Assembly (NCBI RefSeq): GCF_014174165.1
Contig: NZ_JABEQN010000019.1
Location: 32,615-96,614 of the forward strand
DNA length: 64,000 nucleotides
Source of the DNA: Gluconacetobacter dulcium
GTDB taxonomy: Bacteria; Pseudomonadota; Alphaproteobacteria; Acetobacterales; Acetobacteraceae
Reading direction: 5' to 3'
Both the position numbers and the translations under genes were made by a program. Below are positions 19,058 to 27,544 of this stretch, one piece after another (positions within the stretch are counted from its first letter, which is position 1; every line of letters begins with the position of its first letter). A model generated the notes under the pieces. It had not been told where the DNA came from. It made no database searches and was given only the letters and a program-made list of their open reading frames with translations.

Positions 19058-19662
19058 TGGCGCACGATATGACTGCTGATGCGGCCCACGCCCACGACGA
19101 GCACCACGAATCTCCCGTGGTGTTCGGGTTCTGGCTGTATCTGATGACCGACTGCATCATCTTCGGAACGCTGTTCGCGGTGTTCTCGGTGCTGCGGACC
19201 CAGTTTGCCGGTGGTCCCACCGGCAAGGACGTCTTCGAACTGGGCGGGGTCGGGATCGAGACGGCGATCCTGCTGCTCAGCTCGATCACCTACGGCTTCG
19301 GCATGATCTGCGCGCACCAGAACAAGGTGGGCGCACTGCGGGGCTGGCTCGGGATTACCTTCCTCCTGGGCCTGGGCTTCCTGTTCATGGAAATCCGTGA
19401 GTTCTCGCACATGGTTGCGGAAGGCAACGGACCGGATCGCAGTGCGTTCCTGTCGGCCTTCTTCACCCTGGTCGGGACCCACGGGCTGCACGTGACCTGC
19501 GGCCTGCTGTGGATGGCGGTTCTGATTGTTCAGACGGGCGGCCAGACCGTTCTGTCCGAGCGGATGACGAACAAGCTGACCTGCCTCAGCCTGTTCTGGC
19601 ACTTTCTGGACATCGTCTGGATCTGTGTCTTCACCTTTGTCTATCTGATGAGTGTGATCTGA
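19057..19662 (+). CDS. cyoC: ubiquinol oxidase subunit III
   Basis: The 201-residue inner-membrane subunit has five hydrophobic helices, the normal architecture of CyoC. It has the conserved glutamate in helix 3 (FLFMEIREF, about residue 110) and GTHGLHVTCG in helix 4. It stabilises subunit I and sustains proton pumping. The ATG overlaps the cyoB stop by one base, and its own TGA overlaps the cyoD ATG, so translation of the operon is tightly coupled. Confidence 0.95.
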   Translation: MAHDMTADAAHAHDEHHESPVVFGFWLYLMTDCIIFGTLFAVFSVLRTQFAGGPTGKDVFELGGVGIETAILLLSSITYGFGMICAHQNKVGALRGWLGITFLLGLGFLFMEIREFSHMVAEGNGPDRSAFLSAFFTLVGTHGLHVTCGLLWMAVLIVQTGGQTVLSERMTNKLTCLSLFWHFLDIVWICVFTFVYLMSVI

Positions 19663-20000
19663 TGGCTGACGCGCACGCGCATACGGACCATTCGGGAGCG
19701 AGCCACGGGAGCGTAGGGTCTTACCTTACCGGGTTCGTTATCTCTGTCCTGCTGACGGTCGCGGCTTTCGGCATCGTGATGGCTCACAGCTTCTCGCCCT
19801 CCGGGACGATTGCTGCCATTGCGATCCTGGCTGCCGTGCAAGTTGTGGTTCATCTGGTGTTCTTCCTCCATATGAACACGTCGTCGGAACAGCGTTGGAA
19901 CGTGATGGCGTTTGCCTTCACGGTTCTGACGGTCTTCGTTCTGGTTGTCGGCACGCTGTTCATCATGCATGACACCTCGATCAACATGATGTCGCGCTGA
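19662..20000 (+). CDS. cyoD: ubiquinol oxidase subunit IV
   Basis: The 112-residue protein has three membrane helices after a His-rich N terminus (MADAHAHTDHSG) and matches CyoD (HLVFFLHMNTSSEQRWN is the family's central motif). It is thought to assist copper B insertion or assembly. The gene starts at ATG 19662, overlapping the cyoC stop. A perfect hairpin 45 bp downstream ends the operon. No cyoE (haem O synthase), ctaA or surf1 gene follows. Confidence 0.93.
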   Translation: MADAHAHTDHSGASHGSVGSYLTGFVISVLLTVAAFGIVMAHSFSPSGTIAAIAILAAVQVVVHLVFFLHMNTSSEQRWNVMAFAFTVLTVFVLVVGTLFIMHDTSINMMSR

Positions 20001-20045
20001 TATCCGCCTGTCCGGGTGCCGCGAGGCACCCGGATTGGATGGATG

Positions 20046-20099
20046 CCAGACATGAAAAAGGCCGGTGAGGGAAACCTCACCGGCCTTTTTCATGTCTGG
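20046..20099. terminator. bidirectional terminator hairpin between cyoD and fdxA
   Basis: Two arms of 25 bp (20046-20070 and 20075-20099) are perfect complements around a GAAA tetraloop. The inner part has a GC-rich stem flanked by five A and five T residues, so it can terminate transcription in both directions, serving the convergent cyo and fdxA genes. The pairing goes beyond the A/T runs with another 8 bp (CCAGACAT), which is more than a terminator needs. Confidence 0.93.
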
Positions 20100-20136
20100 G
20101 TCGAAAGCGGCGGGTTGCCGCTCCGATCTTGTGGCG

Positions 20137-20469
20137 TCAGTCCTTGTGCGGTTCCGGCGACAGGAGATCTTTCTTGCCGGGCTCGTCCTTCCATTCCTCG
20201 GCATCGGCGGGCGCGGTGCCTTTGCGGGTGATGTTGGGCCATTTGGTGGAATAGCTGGCATTGATCTCGGCCCAGGCGGCGGCGCGGTCGTCGCTGTCGG
20301 GGACGATGGCTTCGGCCGGGCATTCCGGCTCGCACACGCCGCAATCGATGCATTCGTCGGGGTTGATGACCAGGAAGTTTTCACCGGCATAGAAGCAATC
20401 GACCGGGCACACCTCGACACAGTCCATGAACTTGCAGCGGATGCAGTTTTCGGTGACCACGTAGGTCAT
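20137..20469 (-). CDS. fdxA: seven-iron ferredoxin FdxA
   Basis: The 110-residue cytosolic electron carrier has the two cluster-binding regions of a [3Fe-4S][4Fe-4S] ferredoxin: [14 protein letters not shown] (residues 9-22), then [12 protein letters not shown] (about 40-51). The extended acidic C terminus is typical of FdxA. ATG 20469 follows a GGAGAT ribosome site. It lies downstream of the S4 and helicase genes on the same strand, a grouping conserved in Alphaproteobacteria, where carD often follows. Here a terminator and cyoD follow instead. Its redox partner is unknown. Confidence 0.95.
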   Translation of the reverse strand: MTYVVTENCIRCKFMDCVEVCPVDCFYAGENFLVINPDECIDCGVCEPECPAEAIVPDSDDRAAAWAEINASYSTKWPNITRKGTAPADAEEWKDEPGKKDLLSPEPHKD

Positions 20470-20501
20470 CGTTCATCTCCGATTATCTATAGCTGCGATA
20501 A

Positions 20502-20514
20502 CGTCGTGACGACG
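20502..20514. promoter_or_regulatory. inverted repeat upstream of fdxA
   Basis: CGTCGT and ACGACG flank a single G about 33 bp upstream of the fdxA start. The short perfect dyad within the 173-bp gap between the S4 gene and fdxA could be an operator or part of the leader. Support is positional only. Confidence 0.25.
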
Positions 20515-20642
20515 ACATCATCAGCCTTGGGCCTGCGAGGCGCCGCCAACGGGCTCCCCACCTATGATGCGGGCTGGTATGAAAGTCTTTTGAAGCCATG
20601 GCAAGTCAAAGACGCCATGCCGCCATGTCGGGATGCTGGCGC

Positions 20643-20960
20643 TTACTCCGCGGGCGACAGGGCGCGTTCGGGCACGACCTCGTAGAGCAGGCGTGCGACG
20701 GGGGCCGATCCGCGCCGCTGGGCCAGTGCCACGATGCGCAGCACCATCACGCCGTCACCGGTCGGCGGCGGCAGGGTCAGGACATCTCCGGGGCGTACCA
20801 GCGCATGGGCCTTTTCGGTGCGCTGCCGGTTGATGCGCACCAGGCCGGCCTGGGCGATGCGGGCGCAGTCGGCCCGGCTGCGGGCGAAGCGCGCGCACCA
20901 TAGCCAGCTATCGAGCCGCTGGGTCGCGGCGTCTTCGGGCGCGGAGCGTTCGCGGCTCAT
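20643..20960 (-). CDS. S4-domain RNA-binding protein (Hsp15-like)
   Basis: The 105-residue protein is an S4 domain from about residue 13 to 60 (RLDSWLWCARFARSRADC, then VRINRQRTEKAHALVRPGDVLTL), the fold that binds structured RNA. The closest described relative is Hsp15/HslR, which binds stalled 50S subunits that carry nascent chains. The start overlaps the stop of the upstream helicase gene by 4 bp (ATGA), so the two are translated together. The C-terminal 45 residues (about 61-105) are short and basic-acidic mixed. Confidence 0.85.
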   Translation of the reverse strand: MSRERSAPEDAATQRLDSWLWCARFARSRADCARIAQAGLVRINRQRTEKAHALVRPGDVLTLPPPTGDGVMVLRIVALAQRRGSAPVARLLYEVVPERALSPAE

Positions 20961-23602
20961 AGCCGTGGGTATTTCAGGGCGGCGAGTGCCGCGAACGGGC
21001 CGTCGGGGATGGGGCGGGGTGCCCGGACCGGCGGGACGGGACGAACGGCGCCGGGTGCCTGGCCCTTTGGCTTTGATGGCCGGGGTGGTGCTTCGGTCGG
21101 CGGGTTGGGTGTCCGGTGTCGCTGCCGGCGTCGCGCGTCTTGAGTTACCGCCAGCATTGCCGGCGCGGCCGGGCCGTATTCGCCGGCGCCGAGGGGGCGG
21201 GCGGCGCGGACGGGAATCTCCAGTGCCTTCAGGATCGCCGCCACCATTTCCGGACGGACGCCCAGCCGCGAGGGCAGGCCGTCTGGCAGGGGGACCGGGC
21301 CGTTGCGCGCGCGCCAGCGTAGCTCGCCGGACAGTTTCTCGGCGATATCCAGCCTGAGACGCACCGGGCCGGCGGCGATCCAGCCCAGTTGCGCCAGGAT
21401 GGCGTCATGCGGGCCGTCGGCCGGGACCGAGACCGCGCCGGCGGGTGGCAGGTCGGGCAGTTTCCGCCCGGCCCGCGCCGCCAGCAGGATGGCGCGCAGG
21501 TGCATGGCGTGGGGGCGGAGCAGCGACGGCATCAGCACCGCATGACGCCCGATGCGCACGCCGAGCGCCTTGAGACGAGCCCGTTGGGCCGGGGGCACGG
21601 ATAGGCTGTCGGCGACCACGCCGCCCTGTTCTTCCAGCCGGTGCAGGATGCCGCGCAGGGTCGGGTCCGCTTCCACGGCGGCGCGGGCGGCGAACAGGGG
21701 GGCCATCGCGCCGCGCACCTGCCGGTCCAGCCACTGGGCGAGATGCGCCCGGATACGTTCCTTCTGCGCGCCGTCGAGGAAGGAATTGTCCATGACCTCG
21801 ATGCGGGGCCGCAGCAGGTGGTCGCCGCCGCGCAGGCGGGCGACGGTGCCGCCGTCCCATTCCACGAAGCGCCCGTCGGCGGAGAACGCGAAGGCGTCGT
21901 CGGGGGCCTGGGTGAGCGCCTGGACGCGGCGGGGGATTTCGGTGCGCAGGGCGCGGCGGGCGGCGCGCAGCAGGAGGCGCTGGTCGGGCAGCGCCCCGGC
22001 GGTGTCCGCCACCAGGTCCAGGCCGACCACCCGGCCCACCGGATGGCCCTCCACCACCACGTCGCCCTGGGCGGTGACGGCGGACAGCAGGTCTTCCTCG
22101 GCGGCTTCGTCCAGGCGGCGGATCAGGGAGGCGGCGCGGCGGTCGACGAAGCGGGCGGTCAGCCGTTCGTGCAGCGCATCGGACAACTGGTCCTCGACCG
22201 CGCGGGTGCGCTCCTGCCACTGGGTAGCGTGCCGTACCCAGTCGCGGCGGGCGGCGATATAGGCGCAGACGCGAATGCCCGAGAGGCGGTGCATCAGGGA
22301 GTCGATATCGCCTTCGGTCTTGCTGAAGCCCGCGATCTGGGACTCCATCCACGCCTCTGGCACATGCTCGTCGCGCATGACGTGGGTGAAGATCCGCGCG
22401 CAGAGCCGGGTGTGGCTCTCGTCGCCCAGTTTGCGGAAATCGGGGATCTGGCAGGCTTCCCAAAGCAGACGGGTGGCGCGGGGGGAGCGGACGAGGGTGC
22501 GGATGTCCGGCACCGCCGCCAGGCTGCCGAGGGTGAGGACATCCGTCGCCTCGTTGCCGGCGGTGAGGCCGATCGTCGGCGGGGGGCGGTTCAGGCTGGC
22601 CAGAAGGGCCTCGGGGTTGGCGAAATCCAGATCGCTGTTGCGCCAGAACAGGCGCTCGATCGGGTCGAAACGGTGGGTTTCGACGGCCTCGACCACCTCC
22701 TCGGGCAGGGGCGGGCAGGTGCCGGCGGTGCCGAAGGTGCCGTCGCGCATGCCGCGTCCGGCGCGGCCGGCGATCTGGGCGATTTCGGCGGGATGGAGGC
22801 GGCGCGCCCGCAGGCCGTCGAATTTCGACAGGCCGGCGAAGGCGACATGGTTGACGTCCATGTTCAGGCCCATGCCGATGGCGTCGGTCGCCACCAGGTA
22901 ATCGACCTCGCGCTCCTGATAGAGCGCCACCTGTGCGTTGCGCGTGCGTGGGGAGAGCTGGCCCATGACGACGGCGCAGCCGCCGCGCCGCCGCCGGATC
23001 AGTTCGGCGATCGCGTAGACTTCGGTGGCCGAGAAGGCGACGATGGCGGAGCGGGGGGGCAGGCGCGTCAGCTTGCTGGCACCCAGATGGGTCAGGCTGG
23101 AGAGGCGGGGCCGGGTGTCGATCTCGATGCCCGGTACCAGGCGGCGCAGCAGCGGGCGAATGGTCTCCGCGCCCAGGAACATGGTTTCCACCATGCCGCG
23201 CGCATGGAGCAGCCGGTCGGTGAAGATATGGCCCCGGTCGGGGTCGGCGCAGAGCTGGATTTCGTCGACCGCGACGAATTCGGCGCGCTGGTCGAGCGGC
23301 ATGGCCTCGACGGTGCAGGAGAACCAGCGGGCGTTCGGCGGGACGATCTTTTCCTCGCCGGTGATCAGCGCGACGGCGCCGACACCTTTGGCGGCGACCA
23401 TGCGCTCGTAATTCTCGCGGGCCAGCAGGCGCAGGGGAAAGCCGATGATGCCGCTGGAATGGGCGAGCAGCCGCTCGATGGCGAGATGGGTCTTGCCCGT
23501 GTTGGTCGGCCCGAGGACGGCCCTGATTCGCCTGGCATGTGCAGGGTGGAAGGCGTGTCGCGCGGCACTGGGGGAGCCGGCCCCCGGGGATGCACCCATC
23601 AT
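20957..23602 (-). CDS. SUV3/MgpS-like superfamily 2 RNA helicase
   Basis: The 881-residue protein resembles mitochondrial SUV3. Walker A is GPTNTGKT near residue 32, the Walker B box is DEIQ (VAVDEIQLCAD), motif V/VI are ATDAIGMGLNM and QIAGRAGRG. A tail of about 90 residues rich in Pro, Arg and Lys looks disordered. SUV3 unwinds RNA in the degradosome of mitochondria, and the bacterial relatives are little studied. The ATG pair at 23602/23599 (MMGASPGAG) was chosen. Codons further upstream run into the start of the divergent aminopeptidase gene region. It overlaps the S4 gene by 4 bp and groups with fdxA downstream. Confidence 0.85.
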   Translation of the reverse strand: MMGASPGAGSPSAARHAFHPAHARRIRAVLGPTNTGKTHLAIERLLAHSSGIIGFPLRLLARENYERMVAAKGVGAVALITGEEKIVPPNARWFSCTVEAMPLDQRAEFVAVDEIQLCADPDRGHIFTDRLLHARGMVETMFLGAETIRPLLRRLVPGIEIDTRPRLSSLTHLGASKLTRLPPRSAIVAFSATEVYAIAELIRRRRGGCAVVMGQLSPRTRNAQVALYQEREVDYLVATDAIGMGLNMDVNHVAFAGLSKFDGLRARRLHPAEIAQIAGRAGRGMRDGTFGTAGTCPPLPEEVVEAVETHRFDPIERLFWRNSDLDFANPEALLASLNRPPPTIGLTAGNEATDVLTLGSLAAVPDIRTLVRSPRATRLLWEACQIPDFRKLGDESHTRLCARIFTHVMRDEHVPEAWMESQIAGFSKTEGDIDSLMHRLSGIRVCAYIAARRDWVRHATQWQERTRAVEDQLSDALHERLTARFVDRRAASLIRRLDEAAEEDLLSAVTAQGDVVVEGHPVGRVVGLDLVADTAGALPDQRLLLRAARRALRTEIPRRVQALTQAPDDAFAFSADGRFVEWDGGTVARLRGGDHLLRPRIEVMDNSFLDGAQKERIRAHLAQWLDRQVRGAMAPLFAARAAVEADPTLRGILHRLEEQGGVVADSLSVPPAQRARLKALGVRIGRHAVLMPSLLRPHAMHLRAILLAARAGRKLPDLPPAGAVSVPADGPHDAILAQLGWIAAGPVRLRLDIAEKLSGELRWRARNGPVPLPDGLPSRLGVRPEMVAAILKALEIPVRAARPLGAGEYGPAAPAMLAVTQDARRRQRHRTPNPPTEAPPRPSKPKGQAPGAVRPVPPVRAPRPIPDGPFAALAALKYPRL

Positions 23603-23735
23603 GGGGCCATGCTCAGATGACGCCGGATGGATTGCAAGCAAAACCCGCGCCCGGATTGTAGAATACGTGCGCGACCGGTTGCGTTGCCCGACCGCAGGAC
23701 GCACGCTGATGGTGTTCGGGTTGCGGAGGTCGCTG

Positions 23736-25154
23736 ATGTCCATTGAAGAATTCCCCTGCCTGCTGCCGTCCACGCGAGGGCGACGCAGCGGCGTGCGCGT
23801 GATTCACGCGATCACGCCTGCCGAGTTCGGCACCCTGGCCGAACGAGTCGGTGAATCCGGCGCCGCGTTCCTGCGCGAGTCGGGTTTTCGGGGGCTGGTC
23901 GGGGAACTGGGGCTGGTGCCGGGCAAGGACGGGGTGGCGGCGGCGGTGCTGGTCGTGCAGGCGGGGGCGGACCCGTTTCAGTTCGGCAGGCTGGCGAAGG
24001 ATCTGCCGCCGGGCGCGTGGAAGATCGCGCTGCCTGCGGGCATTGCCCCGGATATCGCGGTTCTGGGCTTCTGCCTCGGGGCGTATCAGATGCCCGCCTT
24101 TGGCCGGGCCGCGCGGCCGGAGCGGGATATCGCGCGTCTGGTCGTGCCGGCCGGCGGGGCCGCCGGAGCGGAGGTCGCGCAGGCGATCCGGCTGGGGCGG
24201 GACCTGATCAACGCGCCGCCCAACCTGATGGGGCCGGCCGAACTGGCCGAGGCGGCCCGTACCCTGCTGGAACCGCTGGGAGCGCGGGTGGAGATCGTGA
24301 AGGGGCGGAAGCTGGCGCGGGCCTATCCCACCGTCGCGCATGTCGGCGCGGGATCGGAGCGGGCGCCCAAGGTGGTGATCGCGCGCTGGGAGGGCAGCCG
24401 GGCCGGAGCGAAAGCCCCGCTGCTGTCGCTGGTGGGCAAGGGGGTGTGTTTCGATACCGGCGGTTACGACATCAAGCCGGCGGCGGGCATGCTGCGCATG
24501 AAGAAGGACATGGGCGGGGCCGCCATCATGCTGGCCCTGGCGCATCTGGTGATGACGCGCGACCTGCCCGTTCGGCTGGAACTGCGCCTGGGATGCGTGG
24601 AGAACAGTATCTCGGGCACGGCCATGCGGCCATCGGACGTGGTGGTCACGCGGTCGGGCCTGACGGTGGAGATCGGCAATACGGATGCCGAGGGGCGGCT
24701 GGTGCTGTGCGACCTGCTGACCGAGGCCAGCGAGACGGACCCGGACCTGCTGATCGACGCCGCCACCCTGACCGGTGCCGCCCGTGTGGCGCTGGGCCCG
24801 GACCTGCCGGCGCTGTTCAGCAATGACGACGCGGTCGCGCAGGCGATTCTCGACGCCGGCACGTCGTGCGGCGACCCGCTGTGGCGGCTGCCCCTGTGGG
24901 ACGATTATGCCGCGTGGCTGCGGAGTCCGGTGGCCGATTTGAACAATGTGGCGGCAAAACCTATGGCGGGCGCGCTCACGGCGGCGCTGTTTTTAAAAAA
25001 ATTCATCAAAACAGGCGTGCGCTGGGCACATATCGATGTGTATGCGTGGAACGATCATTACCGTTCCGGACGGCCGGAAGGAGGGGAAATACCGGTTTTG
25101 CGGGCCGTGTACGCATCTTTGTTGCGAACGCTGCCGACAAGGGAAAATACGTAA
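23736..25154 (+). CDS. M17 leucyl aminopeptidase family protein
   Basis: The 472-residue cytosolic metallopeptidase releases N-terminal residues from peptides. The family signature NTDAEGRLVL lies at about residues 319-328. Upstream metal and catalytic residues are in GKGVCFDTGGYDIKP (Lys and Asp) and MKKDMGGAA (Lys and Asp). The N-terminal domain is short and diverged compared with E. coli PepA (503 residues), which suits the alphaproteobacterial PepB/PepA-like subfamily. ATG 23736 is preceded by GGAGGT at 23725-23730. It diverges from the helicase gene. Confidence 0.9.
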   Translation: MSIEEFPCLLPSTRGRRSGVRVIHAITPAEFGTLAERVGESGAAFLRESGFRGLVGELGLVPGKDGVAAAVLVVQAGADPFQFGRLAKDLPPGAWKIALPAGIAPDIAVLGFCLGAYQMPAFGRAARPERDIARLVVPAGGAAGAEVAQAIRLGRDLINAPPNLMGPAELAEAARTLLEPLGARVEIVKGRKLARAYPTVAHVGAGSERAPKVVIARWEGSRAGAKAPLLSLVGKGVCFDTGGYDIKPAAGMLRMKKDMGGAAIMLALAHLVMTRDLPVRLELRLGCVENSISGTAMRPSDVVVTRSGLTVEIGNTDAEGRLVLCDLLTEASETDPDLLIDAATLTGAARVALGPDLPALFSNDDAVAQAILDAGTSCGDPLWRLPLWDDYAAWLRSPVADLNNVAAKPMAGALTAALFLKKFIKTGVRWAHIDVYAWNDHYRSGRPEGGEIPVLRAVYASLLRTLPTRENT

Positions 25155-25321
25155 TCGTGAAATAATGAACATGAACGAACTATTCTCATTTCACGGGCTT
25201 ATATCTGTCGCATTCTGAAACTATATACGGTTCTGGAATGACCGTCGGACCCTGAGCGGGAACGCTGACGGCAAAAATTTTGGGGGGCGTTGCCGACCTC
25301 CCCGGGAAAGGCTTTTTCACT

Positions 25322-25729
25322 ATGGCTCAGAACTCATCGACCACCGATCAGCTGGTCAACACGCTGCGCGATACCATCGTTGCCATGGTGCGCCGTGACG
25401 GGCCGGATCTGTCGGCCCGCCAGCTTGGCGTCTTCCTCACCTGCTACCTTGAGGAAGGGGCGCATACCGTCCGTGGCCTCGCCGCCGCGCTGAACGTATC
25501 CAAGCCGGCCATCACCCGTGCGCTCGACCGGCTCGGGGAACTGGATCTGGCCCGCCGCAAGGTGGACCCGATGGACCGCCGCTCGGTTCTGGTGCAGCGC
25601 ACGCTGAAGGGCTCGGCCTATCTGCGCGAACTGCGTTCGATCATGGGCGAGGCCGCCGGTGTGCCCACGGCCGCCCGCACTGCCAAGATCGTGCGCGAAG
25701 AGCGCGCGCCGCGTCGCGCCGCCGGCTGA
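25322..25729 (+). CDS. MarR-type winged-helix transcriptional regulator
   Basis: The 135-residue protein has a winged helix-turn-helix (about residues 30-95) with LAAALNVSKPAITRALDRLGELDLARR as recognition segment and KVDPMDRRSVLVQRTLKGSAYL as the wing and beta strand. That pattern is characteristic of MarR proteins, which repress neighbouring genes until they bind a phenolic or oxidant ligand. The C terminus is basic (ERAPRRAAG). ATG 25322 is used; 14 upstream in-frame residues look untranslated. It may control itself or the secreted protein gene downstream, but no target is evident. Confidence 0.8.
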   Translation: MAQNSSTTDQLVNTLRDTIVAMVRRDGPDLSARQLGVFLTCYLEEGAHTVRGLAAALNVSKPAITRALDRLGELDLARRKVDPMDRRSVLVQRTLKGSAYLRELRSIMGEAAGVPTAARTAKIVREERAPRRAAG

Positions 25730-25925
25730 CGCGGTGGGGTGGTGGCCCGTCCGGGCCACCACCCGTTCCATTCTGGAAGACGACAGACCGATCGGATGAA
25801 TTGGCCGGTGGCCGTGCGTGACCGATGGTCCGCACGCGCGTTTCCGCGCCCGCCGATTCCCCCTGATGGCGTGTATTTTCGGGCGTTAATTCAGCCGATC
25901 AGAACAGACGATTAGGAGAAAGATC

Positions 25926-26390
25926 ATGCGTATGGCATCGCGTATCGCTGCCGTGGCCGCTCTCGCCGTTCCGTTTCTGATGACGTCCCTTCCTGGCCCG
26001 GTCACCGCCCGTGCCGCCGACGACCTGGGGACGCCCGTCGGGCATATCCGGCTGGTTGCGAAATCGGCCGATGTCGGCGTCGGCTGGACGTGGGGCTCCG
26101 GCAAGCTGACCTTCGGGCACCATACCTACAACTTCACCGTCAAGGGCGGGTCGATCGCCGCCGTCGGCTATTCGAAGATCGAAGGTACGGGCACCGTCTA
26201 TAACCTGAAGAACCTGCACGATTTCGACGGCACCTATGTGGCCGGCAACGGTGAAGCCACGGTTGGCAATGGTGTGGGTGGCAGCCTGCTGCACAACGGC
26301 AATGGCGTGACGATCAAGATCGAAACCATCTCGAAGGGTGCGCGGCTGGCCGCCGCTGCCCAGGGGCTGGAACTGACGCTGACCCACTGA
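25926..26390 (+). CDS. small secreted protein of unknown function
   Basis: I do not recognise a named family. The 154-residue product begins with a Sec signal peptide (basic MRMASR, hydrophobic core to residue 24, cleavage near TARAADD). The mature part of about 120 residues is rich in Gly, Thr and Val and seems to be all beta: WTWGSGKLTFGHHTYNFTV, then GTGTVYNLKNLHDFDGTY. Proteins with this pattern exist in other proteobacteria as uncharacterised periplasmic proteins. The ribosome site AGGAGAAA precedes ATG 25926. It is monocistronic. Confidence 0.7.
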   Translation: MRMASRIAAVAALAVPFLMTSLPGPVTARAADDLGTPVGHIRLVAKSADVGVGWTWGSGKLTFGHHTYNFTVKGGSIAAVGYSKIEGTGTVYNLKNLHDFDGTYVAGNGEATVGNGVGGSLLHNGNGVTIKIETISKGARLAAAAQGLELTLTH

Positions 26391-26421
26391 CGGGTCTTTC
26401 GGCGCCGGCCCGGTTCGTCGC

Positions 26422-27483
26422 TCAGACGGGCCGGGTCGGTTGCCGCATGCGCCGCTCGACGACGGCGCTCCAGGCCAGTTGCGGCAGCAGGACCATGAGC
26501 AGACCCGCTGCCGTGCCCGACAGGCCATGCAGGCCCGACAGGCCATGTAGAACGGTCCAGGCCGTCACGCTTCCCCACAGGACGAACCCCCAATGTATGA
26601 GGGTGACGGTGACCGGCGAGAGGCCGGACTGTGTTGCGCGCTGGTAGAGATGCTCGCGGTGGCCCTCCATCAGGCGGGCGCCGTTTCGCCAGCGGCGGGC
26701 CAGCGTATAGAGGACATCGTAGATCAGGCCGGCCAGCAGCATCGGCACCACGTACCATGCGGTCAGGCCCGGCTGGGTGGCGCAGGCGAGGCCGAATGCG
26801 CCGGCCAGCAGGCCGCAGGGCTGGCTGCCGACATCGCCCATGAAGATGCGGGCCTTTGGAAAATTGAACGGCAGGAAGCCGGCCAGCGCCGCCGCCAGCA
26901 CCAGAGCCATGCCGCCGAGAGTCGTCCCCGCCGCCAGGAGGCCGAGGGCGAGGGCGGCCAGCATGACCGAACCCGATACCAGCCCGTTCAGCCCATCCAT
27001 GAAATTGACCGCGTTGGTCATGAACACCAGACAGCAGACCGACAGGACGAACCACGCGGGCGCGGCCAGCGATGCGGCCCAGGGAAGGGGCAGCGTGGCG
27101 GGCAGGCCGGCGGGGACCGGGAGCGTGAGAGCCACCAGGACCGATGCCGCGACCTGTGCCCCCAGCTTCAGCAGAGGGGACCATTGATAGACATCGTCCA
27201 GCCAGGAGACCGCGCCCAGCAGGGCCGTCGCGGCCAGCAGGCCGGCGAGGGGCAGGTCCAGCGGCGGCAGGCCGTGCAGCATGCGCCCGGCCGGGACCGC
27301 CAGCACGAACGCCGCCACGATGCCGATGCCGCCGCCCTTGGGCGTGGGAAGCGTGTGCGAACTGCGATGCCCCGGATGGTCCATGACGCCCAGGCGGATC
27401 GTCGCCGCCACGGTCAGGGCGGCGGCGATCCAGGTGGCGAACAGCAGGAACGGGAAGGCCAGGGGCGGGGGGGAGGCGATCAC
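26422..27483 (-). CDS. polyprenyl-phosphate sugar-1-phosphate transferase (WecA/WbpL-like)
   Basis: The 353-residue membrane protein has about ten helices and belongs to the MraY/WecA family, which transfers a sugar-1-phosphate from a UDP-sugar to undecaprenyl phosphate and so starts O-antigen or other lipid-linked glycan synthesis. The key magnesium motif NAVNFMDGLNGL lies at about residues 161-172 and GDVGSQPCG at about 221-229. GTG 27483 is the start, with AGGCGG upstream. It diverges from a nucleotide-sugar dehydratase across a gap of about 60 bp, which ties it to the same glycan pathway. WbpL-type specificity for a deoxy-amino sugar is an inference from that neighbour. Confidence 0.85.
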   Translation of the reverse strand: MIASPPPLAFPFLLFATWIAAALTVAATIRLGVMDHPGHRSSHTLPTPKGGGIGIVAAFVLAVPAGRMLHGLPPLDLPLAGLLAATALLGAVSWLDDVYQWSPLLKLGAQVAASVLVALTLPVPAGLPATLPLPWAASLAAPAWFVLSVCCLVFMTNAVNFMDGLNGLVSGSVMLAALALGLLAAGTTLGGMALVLAAALAGFLPFNFPKARIFMGDVGSQPCGLLAGAFGLACATQPGLTAWYVVPMLLAGLIYDVLYTLARRWRNGARLMEGHREHLYQRATQSGLSPVTVTLIHWGFVLWGSVTAWTVLHGLSGLHGLSGTAAGLLMVLLPQLAWSAVVERRMRQPTRPV

Positions 27484-27544
27484 GACCGCCTGCCGTGCTG
27501 TTTTGTCGTCATGGCTTCTTCTAGCATGGAATGGGCTGGGCTAT

